From: Dysgonamonadaceae bacterium
GTDB taxonomy: Bacteria > Bacteroidota > Bacteroidia > Bacteroidales > Azobacteroidaceae
Direction: 5' to 3'
Assembly (NCBI GenBank): GCA_031269685.1
Contig: JAISYU010000075.1
Span: 1 to 64,000, forward strand
Length of the DNA stretch: 64,000 nt
The notes beneath the pieces were generated by a model. The model made no database searches and was not told the DNA's origin. It was given only the letters and a program-made list of their open reading frames with translations. This document shows, in pieces, positions 18,162 to 28,218 of the stretch (positions are counted from its first letter, which is position 1; the number at the start of each line of letters is the position of its first letter). The translations under genes were made by a program, and so were the position numbers.

Positions 18162-21020
18162 TCACATTTTATTGACATGTTCGATAAGTTTACGGTAAAC
18201 ATCGTTCTTTTCAAGAAGTTTACGATTGCCAACCAGAAAAAGACGCTTGCGGGCGCGAGTGATAGCGACGTTAAGTTTTCTGTCAAGTCCATTATTATAA
18301 CCGCCAGAAAGTGAAATCAAACCACTTCCGGTTTTAACACAGAAAGAATATATGATAATATCACGCTGACTGCCCTGAAAACGCTCGACAGTATCAACTA
18401 TTACTTGAGAAAGTTCGGTTTTTCCGCTGTCCTGAAGCATTTTCCTGATAAGAGCGATCTGATTTCGATAAGGAGTTATGATGCCAACAGAAGCAGGATC
18501 GAATTTATCACCGGATTCTAAACATTTATCATAAAGTTCTATGCAAATCTTTGTAACATATTCGGCTTCCGCAACATTAGCCTTATCAAAATAATCTTTA
18601 TCAGACGGAACTACATCGAAAAATTGCAATCTCTTATCAACATATTCTTCTTTTTGATGCGGTAATCCGGCACATTCGAGAAGACCTTCATAAAAATACT
18701 CGGAAGGAAAGGCGGAAATATGAGGATGCATGCGACCTTGACGAGTGAGCATCGTAATCAGGTCGACATTTCCGTGTTTCATAATCTGTCGGTGAAATCT
18801 CTCAAATAAAGAATCCCCAAGATTAGTCAGTCCGACGTCATTAAGAACCGCATCTCGCACTTTACTATCATCACGACTTTGAAGCACAATAGCAGGTAAC
18901 TGTTTATGGTCGCCAATTAAGATAAATTCGTCGATAGCGTTGCAATTATCTCCGGTTTTTAGACAAAAAAAGCCGACAAGATGAGGCTCTAACATCTGCG
19001 TTGCCTCATCTATAATCGCGAGGTCGAAATGTTTGATGTTGAACAAGTCATTTTTACTCCAGAACGAGGCGGCAGTACCGACGAAGATGCGACATTTACC
19101 AATCATCTCGATTACATCACGCCTGTTCTTGCATTTTTCAATGCGGTTTTCAAGCAAAAAACGCCTGAACTCGGGCGAACAGTTAAGTTTGCTGCTTATC
19201 CTGATATATTCCGGCAAATTTTCAATCTCGGACAACGCCTTACATATCTCGTCAACGGCTCTATTAGTAAACGACAGCAATAATATATTAGAATTCGGCT
19301 TTTTCAGTTCCGCTTCCACCGCATTTTTCATGGCAATCGAAGTTTTTCCAGTCCCGGGCGGACCTATTATAAGACGTACATCCTGCTTTTTATTCTCCAT
19401 TCCGAAATAATCACCCGAAATCAACCTTTTTCTGTCATCGTTGGCGAAAAGAAACGTCCCCAACGCACGAAACATACCCGAAAATGTCGAATCTATACTG
19501 TCGTGCTCAACAGCATACATCGAATCCGGCTTCCAAACACTCCGGTTCTTCTGTTTATACCTCAATCTCACGGTAATTGATTCCGATTCGAGACATTCTA
19601 TAGCCCCCCTGAAGACTTGATGATTGTTGACCGTGTCATTTTCACCGTTACGTTCGTAAAGCACAACAGAATCTCCAACTCTGAAGTTGGGAAGATACAA
19701 ATCCTGATATTGAGGAAGAGAAAGTTTAACAGACGGTTCATCTTTTTCAGTAAGATTTTCGATAATTTTCAAATCATATAGCAGTTCCCCAGCGGCAACT
19801 TTGTCATTAAAACCGACATTCCAAAGACAACAAGCGCGTTTTATGCCTTCATAGTCGCGCTCTCCGCATTTCGTAACCCACACTTCCTTTATCAAAAAAT
19901 TATATAGACGAATGAAATAAGACTTTTCCGATTCATTAAGATTTGCAAGGGCATTCGCAAAACGATCTACAGGAGGCGCAAGATAATTTGTGAAAAATTT
20001 ACCGGTAAGTCCGGCAGTATTAATGTCATGTGAATTAATTTTAGATAAAAATTCAAAAGTCACATCAAAATTGTTTGATTTTTGCATGGCAAATTCACGC
20101 CCTACTATTTTATTTCGTATCTTCAAAGCCTCATTTAACTGTTTTCTTGAATGTCTTTCGAGACTCATAACAGGATATTTGGAATACAGAAGATAAGATC
20201 GAACATTATTATGATTAAGAGAGAGATTAAATTCAAGCGTTGCGAGATATAGAATCATCTGAGTATAATGGTTTTCGGCAGATCGGATAAAAGCACCGCC
20301 ATTTCGGAAATCTTCAAAAGATTTTCCAGATTTCAGTTCGACAAACGCAGAAAAATCATTGAGCATAAGGTCAAGCCTGCCATGTATTCCAAGTGCATTA
20401 CAGACAAATGACGGTTCAAGAATAACATTTTCGCGTTCTATGCCGGTTTTTCTGAAAAAATTATTAACAATATAGAAAATATTATCAAAATGACGTTTAC
20501 AATCATCGAAAAACTTCCTTTCAACATCCCCATCCTGCAAAGAATTACAAATCGTAAACTCAAAAGCAGCAGAAGCAAACAATTTTTTCATAGCAACGTC
20601 GTAATTTATTGAAAACACATTGTCTGCATTTATTAATTCGTCGAGAAAAAAGTTGGCAGCGTTACCTAAAAGAATAGCAGGGCTTAATTCAGACATGCGA
20701 ATCCGGTTAAAAGTATAATTAAATTCATTATTTCCATAAGGTCTAAAACATTCTGCAAGAGAACTTATATCAATTAAATAATCAGGTTCGAGAATAATAA
20801 ACTCAGCGGAGACAAAAATGCCGGACTCTTCTTCATTAACAGTAACATTAAGCAAATTAAACACAGACCCTTCGGTAATATACGGCAGCAAAGACTCAAA
20901 TTCTTGCGACTGTTCGCCGGTACAGGAAACAATCACAGGAAAATTATCGGAATTTTCAGCAATAATACTGCTATTCAAGAATTTTTTAAAGAAGATTCGC
21001 AATATTTTAGTATCACTCAT
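18162..21020 (-). CDS. Dna2-like protein: N-terminal Cas4/PD-(D/E)XK-type nuclease plus SF1 helicase
   Basis: GIHGRLDLMLNDFSAFVELKSGK nuclease motif; IIGPPGTGKTSIAMK, IIDEATQM, VDTVERFQGSQRDIIIYSF, NVAITRARKRLFLVG helicase motifs. Confidence 0.88.
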   Translation of the reverse strand: MSDTKILRIFFKKFLNSSIIAENSDNFPVIVSCTGEQSQEFESLLPYITEGSVFNLLNVTVNEEESGIFVSAEFIILEPDYLIDISSLAECFRPYGNNEFNYTFNRIRMSELSPAILLGNAANFFLDELINADNVFSINYDVAMKKLFASAAFEFTICNSLQDGDVERKFFDDCKRHFDNIFYIVNNFFRKTGIERENVILEPSFVCNALGIHGRLDLMLNDFSAFVELKSGKSFEDFRNGGAFIRSAENHYTQMILYLATLEFNLSLNHNNVRSYLLYSKYPVMSLERHSRKQLNEALKIRNKIVGREFAMQKSNNFDVTFEFLSKINSHDINTAGLTGKFFTNYLAPPVDRFANALANLNESEKSYFIRLYNFLIKEVWVTKCGERDYEGIKRACCLWNVGFNDKVAAGELLYDLKIIENLTEKDEPSVKLSLPQYQDLYLPNFRVGDSVVLYERNGENDTVNNHQVFRGAIECLESESITVRLRYKQKNRSVWKPDSMYAVEHDSIDSTFSGMFRALGTFLFANDDRKRLISGDYFGMENKKQDVRLIIGPPGTGKTSIAMKNAVEAELKKPNSNILLLSFTNRAVDEICKALSEIENLPEYIRISSKLNCSPEFRRFLLENRIEKCKNRRDVIEMIGKCRIFVGTAASFWSKNDLFNIKHFDLAIIDEATQMLEPHLVGFFCLKTGDNCNAIDEFILIGDHKQLPAIVLQSRDDSKVRDAVLNDVGLTNLGDSLFERFHRQIMKHGNVDLITMLTRQGRMHPHISAFPSEYFYEGLLECAGLPHQKEEYVDKRLQFFDVVPSDKDYFDKANVAEAEYVTKICIELYDKCLESGDKFDPASVGIITPYRNQIALIRKMLQDSGKTELSQVIVDTVERFQGSQRDIIIYSFCVKTGSGLISLSGGYNNGLDRKLNVAITRARKRLFLVGNRKLLEKNDVYRKLIEHVNKM

Positions 21021-21068
21021 ATAAATATTTGTAGAAATATATTAAATAATTGCCGTTCCAAGGCGTGG

Positions 21069-21076
21069 CAAAGGTA
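21069..21076 (-). promoter_or_regulatory. -7 box TACCTTTG for the Dna2-like gene
   Basis: CAAAGGTA on + strand. Confidence 0.6.
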
Positions 21077-21131
21077 CACTTTTTTATATAAACATTCAAG
21101 CCGCAGTATTGATATTAACAGGAAAAAACAT

Positions 21132-21139
21132 TACCTTTG
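21132..21139 (+). promoter_or_regulatory. -7 box TACCTTTG for ftcD
   Basis: ACATTACCTTTGCATC. Confidence 0.65.
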
Positions 21140-21161
21140 CATCTCACATAAAAATAATAAA

Positions 21162-22124
21162 ATGATGGAAGAAAACAACAAAACATCAGTAAAAAATGCC
21201 GGCGATCCTAATAAAATTACCGGACAGTCGCAACCGGAAGTACTCATTGAATGTATTCCGAACTTCAGTGAAGGAAGAAACACGAAAATTGTGGAAAAAA
21301 TTGTTGACGCCTTTCGCGGAAAAGACGGGCTTAAACTCTTGGATTACAGCGCGGACGCAGATCACAACAGAATGGTGGTAACAATTATCGGACGCCCAAA
21401 CGTAATTTACAACGCTATGATAGAAGCAGTCGGAATTGCAGTCAAAAAAATTGACCTCCGCACTCATAAAGGTCAGCATCCGCGAATCGGAGCCGTTGAC
21501 GTGATACCTTTTGTCCCACTCAGGGAAATTGATTTGAAGCCGGCGCTTGAACTTGCCGAAAAGATAGCGGAAAACATCGCCTATCTCTACAATTTACCGG
21601 TCTTTCTGTACGAAAGTTCCGCATCTGCGCCACACCGGATTAGCCTTTCGGAAATTCGTAAGGGAAACTTTGAATTGCTTGCCGACAAGATGAAAGATCC
21701 CGCCTGGGAGCCGGATTTTGGACCCGGACATCCGCATAAATCGGCGGGAGCGGTAGCAGTTGGAGTCAGGAAACCGCTGATCGCATTCAACATTAACCTG
21801 AAAAGTAACGACCTGAAAGCAGCAAATGACATAGCGAGGGCAATTCGTTCCGCAAATGGGGGATTGCCGGCTGTAAAGGCGCTCGGAATAAGGCTCACAT
21901 CGAAAAATTGTGTCCAGGTCTCGATGAATATCACCGACTATAAACAAATTTCGATGCACCGTGTACTGGAAACTGTCCGCGACTTGGCATCTCATCAAGG
22001 AATTGAACTCGCAAACAGTGAACTTATAGGACTTTTGCCTCTACAGTCACTGATTGACACTGCCGCCGAGAGTTTAAATATCGACAATCTCACTTCGGAA
22101 CGTATCATTGAGACATTTTATTAA
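21162..22124 (+). CDS. ftcD: Glutamate formimidoyltransferase
   Basis: VLIECIPNFSEGRNTKIVEKIVDAFRGKDGLKLLDYSADADHNRMVVT; ATG at 21162 downstream of the promoter box. Confidence 0.93.
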   Translation: MMEENNKTSVKNAGDPNKITGQSQPEVLIECIPNFSEGRNTKIVEKIVDAFRGKDGLKLLDYSADADHNRMVVTIIGRPNVIYNAMIEAVGIAVKKIDLRTHKGQHPRIGAVDVIPFVPLREIDLKPALELAEKIAENIAYLYNLPVFLYESSASAPHRISLSEIRKGNFELLADKMKDPAWEPDFGPGHPHKSAGAVAVGVRKPLIAFNINLKSNDLKAANDIARAIRSANGGLPAVKALGIRLTSKNCVQVSMNITDYKQISMHRVLETVRDLASHQGIELANSELIGLLPLQSLIDTAAESLNIDNLTSERIIETFY

Positions 22125-22156
22125 AGCGTTTCAGTGAAAATTATTCGCCGTCCGGC

Positions 22157-22184
22157 AAAAAAGGCTCGCACCTAAGTGCGAGCC
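22157..22184 (-). terminator. Rho-independent terminator of pgk
   Basis: GGCTCGCAC-CTAA-GTGCGAGCC; minus-strand reading followed by TTTTTT. Confidence 0.85.
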
Positions 22185-22225
22185 CAGCAAATAAAACTAA
22201 TATATATGAAGATCCTATGAAAAGG

Positions 22226-23485
22226 CTAACCCTTTATTGCTTTTATCCCCGGCAGTTCTTTTCCTTCAATCGCTTCCAGCAATGCGCCGCCGCCGGTCGA
22301 CACATAAGACACCCTGTCTGCGAGTTTAAACTTATTGATGCACGCTACGGAGTCGCCGCCCCCGATTAAAGAGTAAGCGCCCTTGTCGGTTGCATTGGCG
22401 ATCGCCTCCGCAACAGCGAATGATCCGTGTGAAAAGTTCTCAAATTCAAATACTCCAACGGGTCCATTCCATAAAATTGTCTTCGACTGCTCTATAATAC
22501 CGGCGAAAATCTTTTCTGTTTCCGGTCCAATGTCCAAACCTTCCCAGTCGTCGGGAATTTCACCGACCGGCACGAATTTTGTTTCGGCATCGTTACTGAA
22601 ATCATCGGCGATCTTGGAATCGACTGCCAGCACTATGTTTACGCCCTTCTCTTTCGCCTTATTTAATAGCGAAGTTGCGAGTTCAAGCTTATCGTCTTCG
22701 ACAATTGACTTTCCGATCTTGCCTCCGAGAGCCTTGGTAAAGGTATAAGTCATACCGCCTGCGATAATAAGATTATCGACTTTGGTCAAAAGGTTTTCGA
22801 TTATGTCAATTTTTGAAGAGACCTTCGATCCGCCCATGATAGCCGTAAACGGGCGACTGATTTGGTTCAAAATTTTCTCAACCGCTTCGACTTCTGCGTT
22901 CATCAGGTAGCCGAAAAGTTTATGGTCTTCGTCAAAATAGTTGGCGATTATCGCTGTCGACGCATGAGCGCGGTGTGCGGTACCGAACGCATCGTTCACG
23001 TAAACCGTTGCGTATGATGCGAGGCGCTTAGCCATGTCTTTTTGCGCGGATTTCACGAGAGTTTTCAGTCGTTCCTTCTCTTCGGGAGTGGTGTTCTCGT
23101 TTATTTTCCTCGATTTTCCTTCTTCTGCTTCATAAAACCGCAGATTTTCAAGCAGCAGCGCCTGTCCTGGCTGCAATGCTGCGGCTTTATCGGCAGCAGT
23201 TTGGCGCAGGCAGTCATTTGCAAAGTTCACATGAACGCCGAGCAGTTCTTCGACACGCGGGAGGATGTGTATAAGTGAAAATCTCCCGTCAATTCCTTTG
23301 GGGCGACCGAGATGCGAGCAAATGATCAGGCTTCCGCCATCGGAAAGAATCTTTTTAAGAGTCGGTATCGCAGCTCTGATCCGCGTATCGTCGGTAATTT
23401 TGAAGCGTTCGTCGAGGGGAACATTGAAATCAACCCTTACGATTGCTTTTTGACCTTTAAAATTAAAAGTATCAATAGATTTCAT
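22226..23485 (-). CDS. pgk: Phosphoglycerate kinase
   Basis: [52 protein letters not shown]; start at 23485. Confidence 0.97.
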   Translation of the reverse strand: MKSIDTFNFKGQKAIVRVDFNVPLDERFKITDDTRIRAAIPTLKKILSDGGSLIICSHLGRPKGIDGRFSLIHILPRVEELLGVHVNFANDCLRQTAADKAAALQPGQALLLENLRFYEAEEGKSRKINENTTPEEKERLKTLVKSAQKDMAKRLASYATVYVNDAFGTAHRAHASTAIIANYFDEDHKLFGYLMNAEVEAVEKILNQISRPFTAIMGGSKVSSKIDIIENLLTKVDNLIIAGGMTYTFTKALGGKIGKSIVEDDKLELATSLLNKAKEKGVNIVLAVDSKIADDFSNDAETKFVPVGEIPDDWEGLDIGPETEKIFAGIIEQSKTILWNGPVGVFEFENFSHGSFAVAEAIANATDKGAYSLIGGGDSVACINKFKLADRVSYVSTGGGALLEAIEGKELPGIKAIKG

Positions 23486-23521
23486 ACTATAATGATGAAT
23501 AAATTTATCAATTTTGCGCTG

Positions 23522-23529
23522 CAAAGATA
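23522..23529 (-). promoter_or_regulatory. -7 box TATCTTTG for pgk
   Basis: CAAAGATA on + strand. Confidence 0.55.
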
Positions 23530-23593
23530 CGAATTTTTATTGAATAAATAAAATAATCATCAAAAAATTTGTTTGTTTCCGAAAAAAAATTCT

Positions 23594-23601
23594 TACCTTT
23601 G
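23594..23601 (+). promoter_or_regulatory. -7 box TACCTTTG
   Basis: TTCTTACCTTTGCAGCGG upstream of the 23721 CDS. Confidence 0.65.
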
Positions 23602-23720
23602 CAGCGGATTTTTATTAGGGTGCTGTTTTTTGCTGCGGTTTCTTAAATAGAAATCTCTAAAGAGGAATATGAACGTAAACATAAAATAAAACAACAATAA
23701 CAAATGTAATAAAAAGAAAG

Positions 23721-24344
23721 ATGGATAAGAAAAAAACAACAAAACCAATCAGCAATGAGCCGCAAAAGTCGAAACTTACTGTGGCGTTAGAGAATCTTAA
23801 TGTAGCCATCGAGGGAGTAAAATCCGTCATTGGCTCGGAAAATGCAAAGAGTCCGATTCCGGCAGAGATAGTCGACGAACTCGTTGAACTGACTCACTTT
23901 TCAAGATACATTTTTGAGGAGTATGCAGTCACTCTTTCGACTGACGAACGGAAACGCCTGTTCGGATCAGGAACGAAAAGTTACGGATTTGTGGAGAAGT
24001 CGTGCGCCAGCGCAGCCGATAACCCGCAATTCCTGCCGCCTTACCTGAGCGTTGAGAAGTTCCAGAATAATTACGGTGACGTTTACCGTAAAAGGACGCT
24101 CTACCAGCAGGTTAAACTATACGAGCAGCAAGTTTACGAATCGCTCCTCGCTTCATCCGACGAGGCTTACCGTGATTCGTTGGATTACTATAATGCGTTG
24201 AAGGACGCTACGAGACGTAACATACCCGACGCGAAAGAATTGCTCGACGAGTTGAAACCGTACTTCCACAGGACGAAACATAAGCCGGAGCCTCCGCTTG
24301 ATAGAGCGGCCGGTTTCAATAACGATACCATCCGCGAGGATTAA
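23721..24344 (+). CDS. Conserved-looking protein of unknown function (207 aa)
   Basis: ORF behind a consensus promoter and before a terminator; MDKKKTTKPISNEPQKSKLTVALENLNVAIEGVKSVIG... Confidence 0.8.
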   Translation: MDKKKTTKPISNEPQKSKLTVALENLNVAIEGVKSVIGSENAKSPIPAEIVDELVELTHFSRYIFEEYAVTLSTDERKRLFGSGTKSYGFVEKSCASAADNPQFLPPYLSVEKFQNNYGDVYRKRTLYQQVKLYEQQVYESLLASSDEAYRDSLDYYNALKDATRRNIPDAKELLDELKPYFHRTKHKPEPPLDRAAGFNNDTIRED

Positions 24345-24432
24345 TTTTGGTTTTTTCAATATGATTTTTATATTTTGATAAAATTTATTGGAATTTTTGT
24401 TTGATAATCAATATCATTAGTTATTGATTAAT

Positions 24433-24471
24433 ACAGCGTCTCAATGTGAATTGTGGCGCTGTCATTTTTTT
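24433..24471 (+). terminator. Rho-independent terminator
   Basis: ACAGCG...CGCTGT stem followed by CATTTTTTT. Confidence 0.65.
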
Positions 24472-24517
24472 GAGCCATCGTCCGCTGTCAAACACTAAGT
24501 ATTTTATGATAAATATG

Positions 24518-24874
24518 AAACACTTCGAGTTTAACAGTAAACACTTCATGATTTTCATGAAACACTTCGAGTTTAACAGTAAACATTTCATGATTTTTAT
24601 GAAACACTTCGTATTAAACAGTAAACATTTCATGATTTTTATGAAACACTTCGTATTAAACAGTAAACACTTCATGATTTTCATGAAACACTTCGTATTA
24701 AACAGTAAACGCTTCATGATTTTTATGAAACACTTCGTATTAAACAGTAAACATTTCATGATTTATATGAAACACTTCGTATTAAACAGTAAACATTTCA
24801 TGATTTATATGAAACATTTCGTGATTTATATGAAAATTTTAGAATTTAAGAGCAAATATATGCTCCTGAAACCG
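24518..24874. repeat. 21-bp tandem array with 42-bp super-period (about 17 units)
   Basis: Alternating AAACACTTCGTATTAAACAGT / AAACATTTCATGATTTTTATG; units start at 24518+21n. Confidence 0.95.
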
Positions 24875-24891
24875 AAAAGGATACTGTTTAG

Positions 24892-25437
24892 TTAAAAGAT
24901 TTCCTCGATGATTTCCATCCCTCGAAGGATTGCCTGCTCATTCATAGGTAAAAGTTTGTGATGTCTCTCAGGCAATGATTTCTTTAGACCTTTCATCACG
25001 CTCTCAAGAGTTACCGCCGGTATGATTTTCAATAATCCTCCCAAAACGAGCATGTTAAATGTCTTCGCCATACCTTCTTTTTGCGCCGTGAGCATCGCAT
25101 CACTCCGAAAGATACGGATGTCTTTGCGAACGGGCGTCCTGGTAATCCCGTATCCGTCGTAAATCAGTATCCCGTCGGGTTTTACCTTGCTCTCGAACTT
25201 GTCCATCGACGGCTGGTTGAGGATTATTGCGACGTCGTAACTGTTTAATACCGGCGAGGAAATCTTATTGTCGCTCAAAATCACAGTTACATTCGCCGTG
25301 CCGCCACGCTGTTCGGGACCGTACGACGGAAACCATGCAACTTCCTTGTTTTCCATTAACCCTGAATAGGCAAGTATCTTACCCATCGAAAGAACGCCCT
25401 GACCGCCGAATCCGGCTATGATTAATTCATGTTTCAT
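24892..25437 (-). CDS. 2-oxoacid:acceptor oxidoreductase, gamma subunit
   Basis: MKHELIIAGFGGQGVLSMGKILAYSGLMENKEVAWFPSYGPEQRGGTANVTV. Confidence 0.9.
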   Translation of the reverse strand: MKHELIIAGFGGQGVLSMGKILAYSGLMENKEVAWFPSYGPEQRGGTANVTVILSDNKISSPVLNSYDVAIILNQPSMDKFESKVKPDGILIYDGYGITRTPVRKDIRIFRSDAMLTAQKEGMAKTFNMLVLGGLLKIIPAVTLESVMKGLKKSLPERHHKLLPMNEQAILRGMEIIEEIF

Positions 25438-25439
25438 AA

Positions 25440-26201
25440 TTAAATATTCTTTAAATCACCGAGGGGATATTTCGCAAACATGTGCTTCTCCATCCATAAA
25501 TTGGCTTGCTCCGGCGTCATCTTCCAACCCGATGCACAGGTAGATACAAATTCTACAACCGAAGTTCCACGCTTTGCCATGGAATTTTCAAACGCCTTGC
25601 GTAAAACCCGCTTCGCCTTGCGGACGGCGCCGGCAGTGTGTACCGATTGCCGGGTGACGAGGCATGTACCGTCAAGCAGCGCAAGCAAATCCGATATTTT
25701 TAGCGGATAACCGTTGAGTTCCGCGTTCCGACCGTAGGGACAGGTCGATGTAGGCATGTCAAGCAGTGTCGTAGGCGCCATCTGCCCTCCCGTCATCCCG
25801 TAAATCGCATTATTTACGAAGACAATCGTGATATTTTCCCCGCGATTGCATGCGTGAATTGTTTCAGCCGTCCCAATCGCCGCAAGATCGCCGTCGCCCT
25901 GGTAGGTGAAGACCATTTTTTCGGGATTGAGCCGCTTTACAGCCGTGGCAACCGCCGGCGCACGCCCGTGTGCAGCCTCCTGCCAGTCAATGTCTATATA
26001 ATTATAGGCGAACACCGCACAACCAACCGGGGCAATGCCGATCGTAGACTCTTCAATGCCCATTTCGTCAATGACTTCCGCGATAAGTTGGTGGATCACA
26101 CCGTGGCTACACCCGGGACAGTAGTGCATCTGCGCATCCAGCATCAATCGCGGGCGGCCGTATACCATATTTTCCGGCTTTATGATTTCTTTTACTTCCA
26201 T
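25440..26201 (-). CDS. 2-oxoacid:acceptor oxidoreductase, beta subunit (TPP-binding)
   Basis: HYCPGCSHGVIHQLIAEVIDEMG; GDGDLAAIGTAETIHACNRGENITIVFVNNAIYGMTGGQMAPTT. Confidence 0.92.
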   Translation of the reverse strand: MEVKEIIKPENMVYGRPRLMLDAQMHYCPGCSHGVIHQLIAEVIDEMGIEESTIGIAPVGCAVFAYNYIDIDWQEAAHGRAPAVATAVKRLNPEKMVFTYQGDGDLAAIGTAETIHACNRGENITIVFVNNAIYGMTGGQMAPTTLLDMPTSTCPYGRNAELNGYPLKISDLLALLDGTCLVTRQSVHTAGAVRKAKRVLRKAFENSMAKRGTSVVEFVSTCASGWKMTPEQANLWMEKHMFAKYPLGDLKNI

Positions 26202-26222
26202 TGTCCTAATTTTTTGCGGGCG

Positions 26223-26230
26223 CAAAGGTA
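26223..26230 (-). promoter_or_regulatory. -7 box TACCTTTG for the oxidoreductase beta/gamma operon
   Basis: GCGCAAAGGTACG on + strand. Confidence 0.6.
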
Positions 26231-26310
26231 CGAAAAATAAAAAGAGCAGCAAAATTTTGCAGTTTCCAAAGAAAAAAATAACAATAATATTGTATTAATA
26301 AAAAAAACGC

Positions 26311-26318
26311 TACCTTTG
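26311..26318 (+). promoter_or_regulatory. -7 box TACCTTTG
   Basis: CGCTACCTTTGCAGAG upstream of the 26370 CDS. Confidence 0.65.
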
Positions 26319-26369
26319 CAGAGCATTAGTAGTAAATTTTTATGCAAATTTCTAAGTAATTAATACGAT

Positions 26370-28073
26370 ATGGATGCTCAAAACGTAACATTAAACCTGA
26401 GTGGAATAAAATTTTCACTCGATAACGCAACACAGGAACAAATTGTGAATGACGTTATTAATGCCGTAATGGCGAAGATAGAAATCAGCCTCGCAAACCT
26501 GATTAAAGATGTGACAAAAAACCTTTCCGAAGCAAAAGATAGCCAAACAATATCAAATGCCGGACAGGAAATACCGGAAATCCCCAACAAAAAACGCAGG
26601 GGCAGACCAAGAAAAGTCGCTGATACAGAAACAACTCCGATATTGAAGGATGTCGATGCGAAACCTGAGAAAAAAATCGTAGAGCATAAAGAAATAAAAG
26701 ACGGGCTGACGGAAAAAATCCATAGCGATGTGACAATTTATAAAGGATACCAGGCGCGCGAAGAACTGTTCAATGAATTAGGATTCAAAACCTTATTCGA
26801 TGTATTGGCTTTCAAGTTCACAAAAACAGGCAAAGTCTACGATCAGGAACAATTCAACATCGACGCCTTCCTCAATGACAGTCGATTAAAGGTGTTTGCG
26901 TCCCAAGCAAAAGTGAAGAAGTATGTGCTTGGCTTGATTTCACCAAAAAAGGCAAATAAAGCAGAGAAAAAAGAAACGGTCGCACTTCCGGTCGCAACCG
27001 GTACAGGTACTGCAAGTCTGATCGAAGGTTACGATGCTTCCAAGACATTAAAAAAATGGTGCGGCAAACAATCGCTAATCACTATCGGCGATGCCCTGAA
27101 ATATTGCAACGAAGTGAAACTGAAAGCCACAATCGAAGAAGGAATAAACAAACATTCAATGGTTTACCAGTTAGTAAAATTTCTATGTACCAGCGGTTTT
27201 GAAAGCAGATCCCTGATGCGTTTCCTTGATAAAATAGACGGCGGAGAAAAATCTGAGGAAAATATCGGCACATCCCAAAAATCAGGCGGCAAAATACCCG
27301 ATACAAACATCATCACATACAATCAAAATATTAAAGAACCCGAAAACGCAGAAGAAAAAGAGTTCCGTAGCGTCCGCTATCACACTCTGACCGAAGAAGA
27401 AAACAATGCCCTATATACTCTCCTCGATGATTATCCGTTCTCAGACTTTCTCAAAGAAGAGGTTTTCAAAAAACATAAAATCAAGTCCATATTCGAACTG
27501 CTGTTCTGGTTTTGCGGTATAACGCGCAGTTACGTTGCCGAACAGTTCGAACTTGAAAAGGCGATTCTTATCAGAATGGAAACTATTCTTGCCGAAAACG
27601 GATTCATTGATCCAATAGACAAAATGGAATCTATGAGTTATGCCTACAGATCCAAATATTATCACTATATCCGCTATTACCGAAACAAAATAATCAATAA
27701 TAAACTCTTCATAAACAAGTACAATAAAGGTCTCATTGAAGAAGAAATCGACAACCTCTATAAGAGTGTTGAAGATTTAGGTCTCTCGGAGAAGGCTTTA
27801 ACGGCTATAAGATACAATAAAATCACGACCGTGATAGGCTTGAAAGCATTTATGTATTACGGGTGCGATACTGCATATCCAAAGCAATTCACCGAAGATG
27901 TTGTGCGAGATATTTTCGATACAATCAAGGAAAATGGACTTCAAAAGCACAATTATAACGAATATATGAAAGGTTTGCGAGGATACTACTACAAAAGCAG
28001 CCTCTATATTCAAAAACGTAAACAGGAACAGGGCACGGAAGTAATGGTTGCCAAGGCAGCAGATGCGGAATAA
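26370..28073 (+). CDS. Putative DNA-binding protein: AT-hook motif plus RNAP alpha-CTD/HhH-like repeats (567 aa), function unknown
   Basis: NKKRRGRPRKV AT-hook; VEDLGLSEKALTAIRYNKITTVIGLKAF and FLKEEVFKKHKIKSIFELLFW...LEKAILIRMETILAENGF resemble alpha-CTD helix-hairpin-helix segments. Confidence 0.7.
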   Translation: MDAQNVTLNLSGIKFSLDNATQEQIVNDVINAVMAKIEISLANLIKDVTKNLSEAKDSQTISNAGQEIPEIPNKKRRGRPRKVADTETTPILKDVDAKPEKKIVEHKEIKDGLTEKIHSDVTIYKGYQAREELFNELGFKTLFDVLAFKFTKTGKVYDQEQFNIDAFLNDSRLKVFASQAKVKKYVLGLISPKKANKAEKKETVALPVATGTGTASLIEGYDASKTLKKWCGKQSLITIGDALKYCNEVKLKATIEEGINKHSMVYQLVKFLCTSGFESRSLMRFLDKIDGGEKSEENIGTSQKSGGKIPDTNIITYNQNIKEPENAEEKEFRSVRYHTLTEEENNALYTLLDDYPFSDFLKEEVFKKHKIKSIFELLFWFCGITRSYVAEQFELEKAILIRMETILAENGFIDPIDKMESMSYAYRSKYYHYIRYYRNKIINNKLFINKYNKGLIEEEIDNLYKSVEDLGLSEKALTAIRYNKITTVIGLKAFMYYGCDTAYPKQFTEDVVRDIFDTIKENGLQKHNYNEYMKGLRGYYYKSSLYIQKRKQEQGTEVMVAKAADAE

Positions 28074-28218
28074 AATCCCTTCTTTTTATCCTTATATCAA
28101 GAAATATATACTTTTTCGGGAAATTTACAGGAAATATTTGTTAGCCTGAAAACTTTCTATTAATTTTTCCGCCGATATAAGAGTAAACGCCACATATTAT
28201 AAGGATACAGATACAGGT

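Noticed and set aside
24421-24895. ORFs of 112 aa (-) and 149 aa (+) (MKHFVLNSKHFMIF repeats)
   Set aside because: Translation artefacts of the 21/42-bp array.
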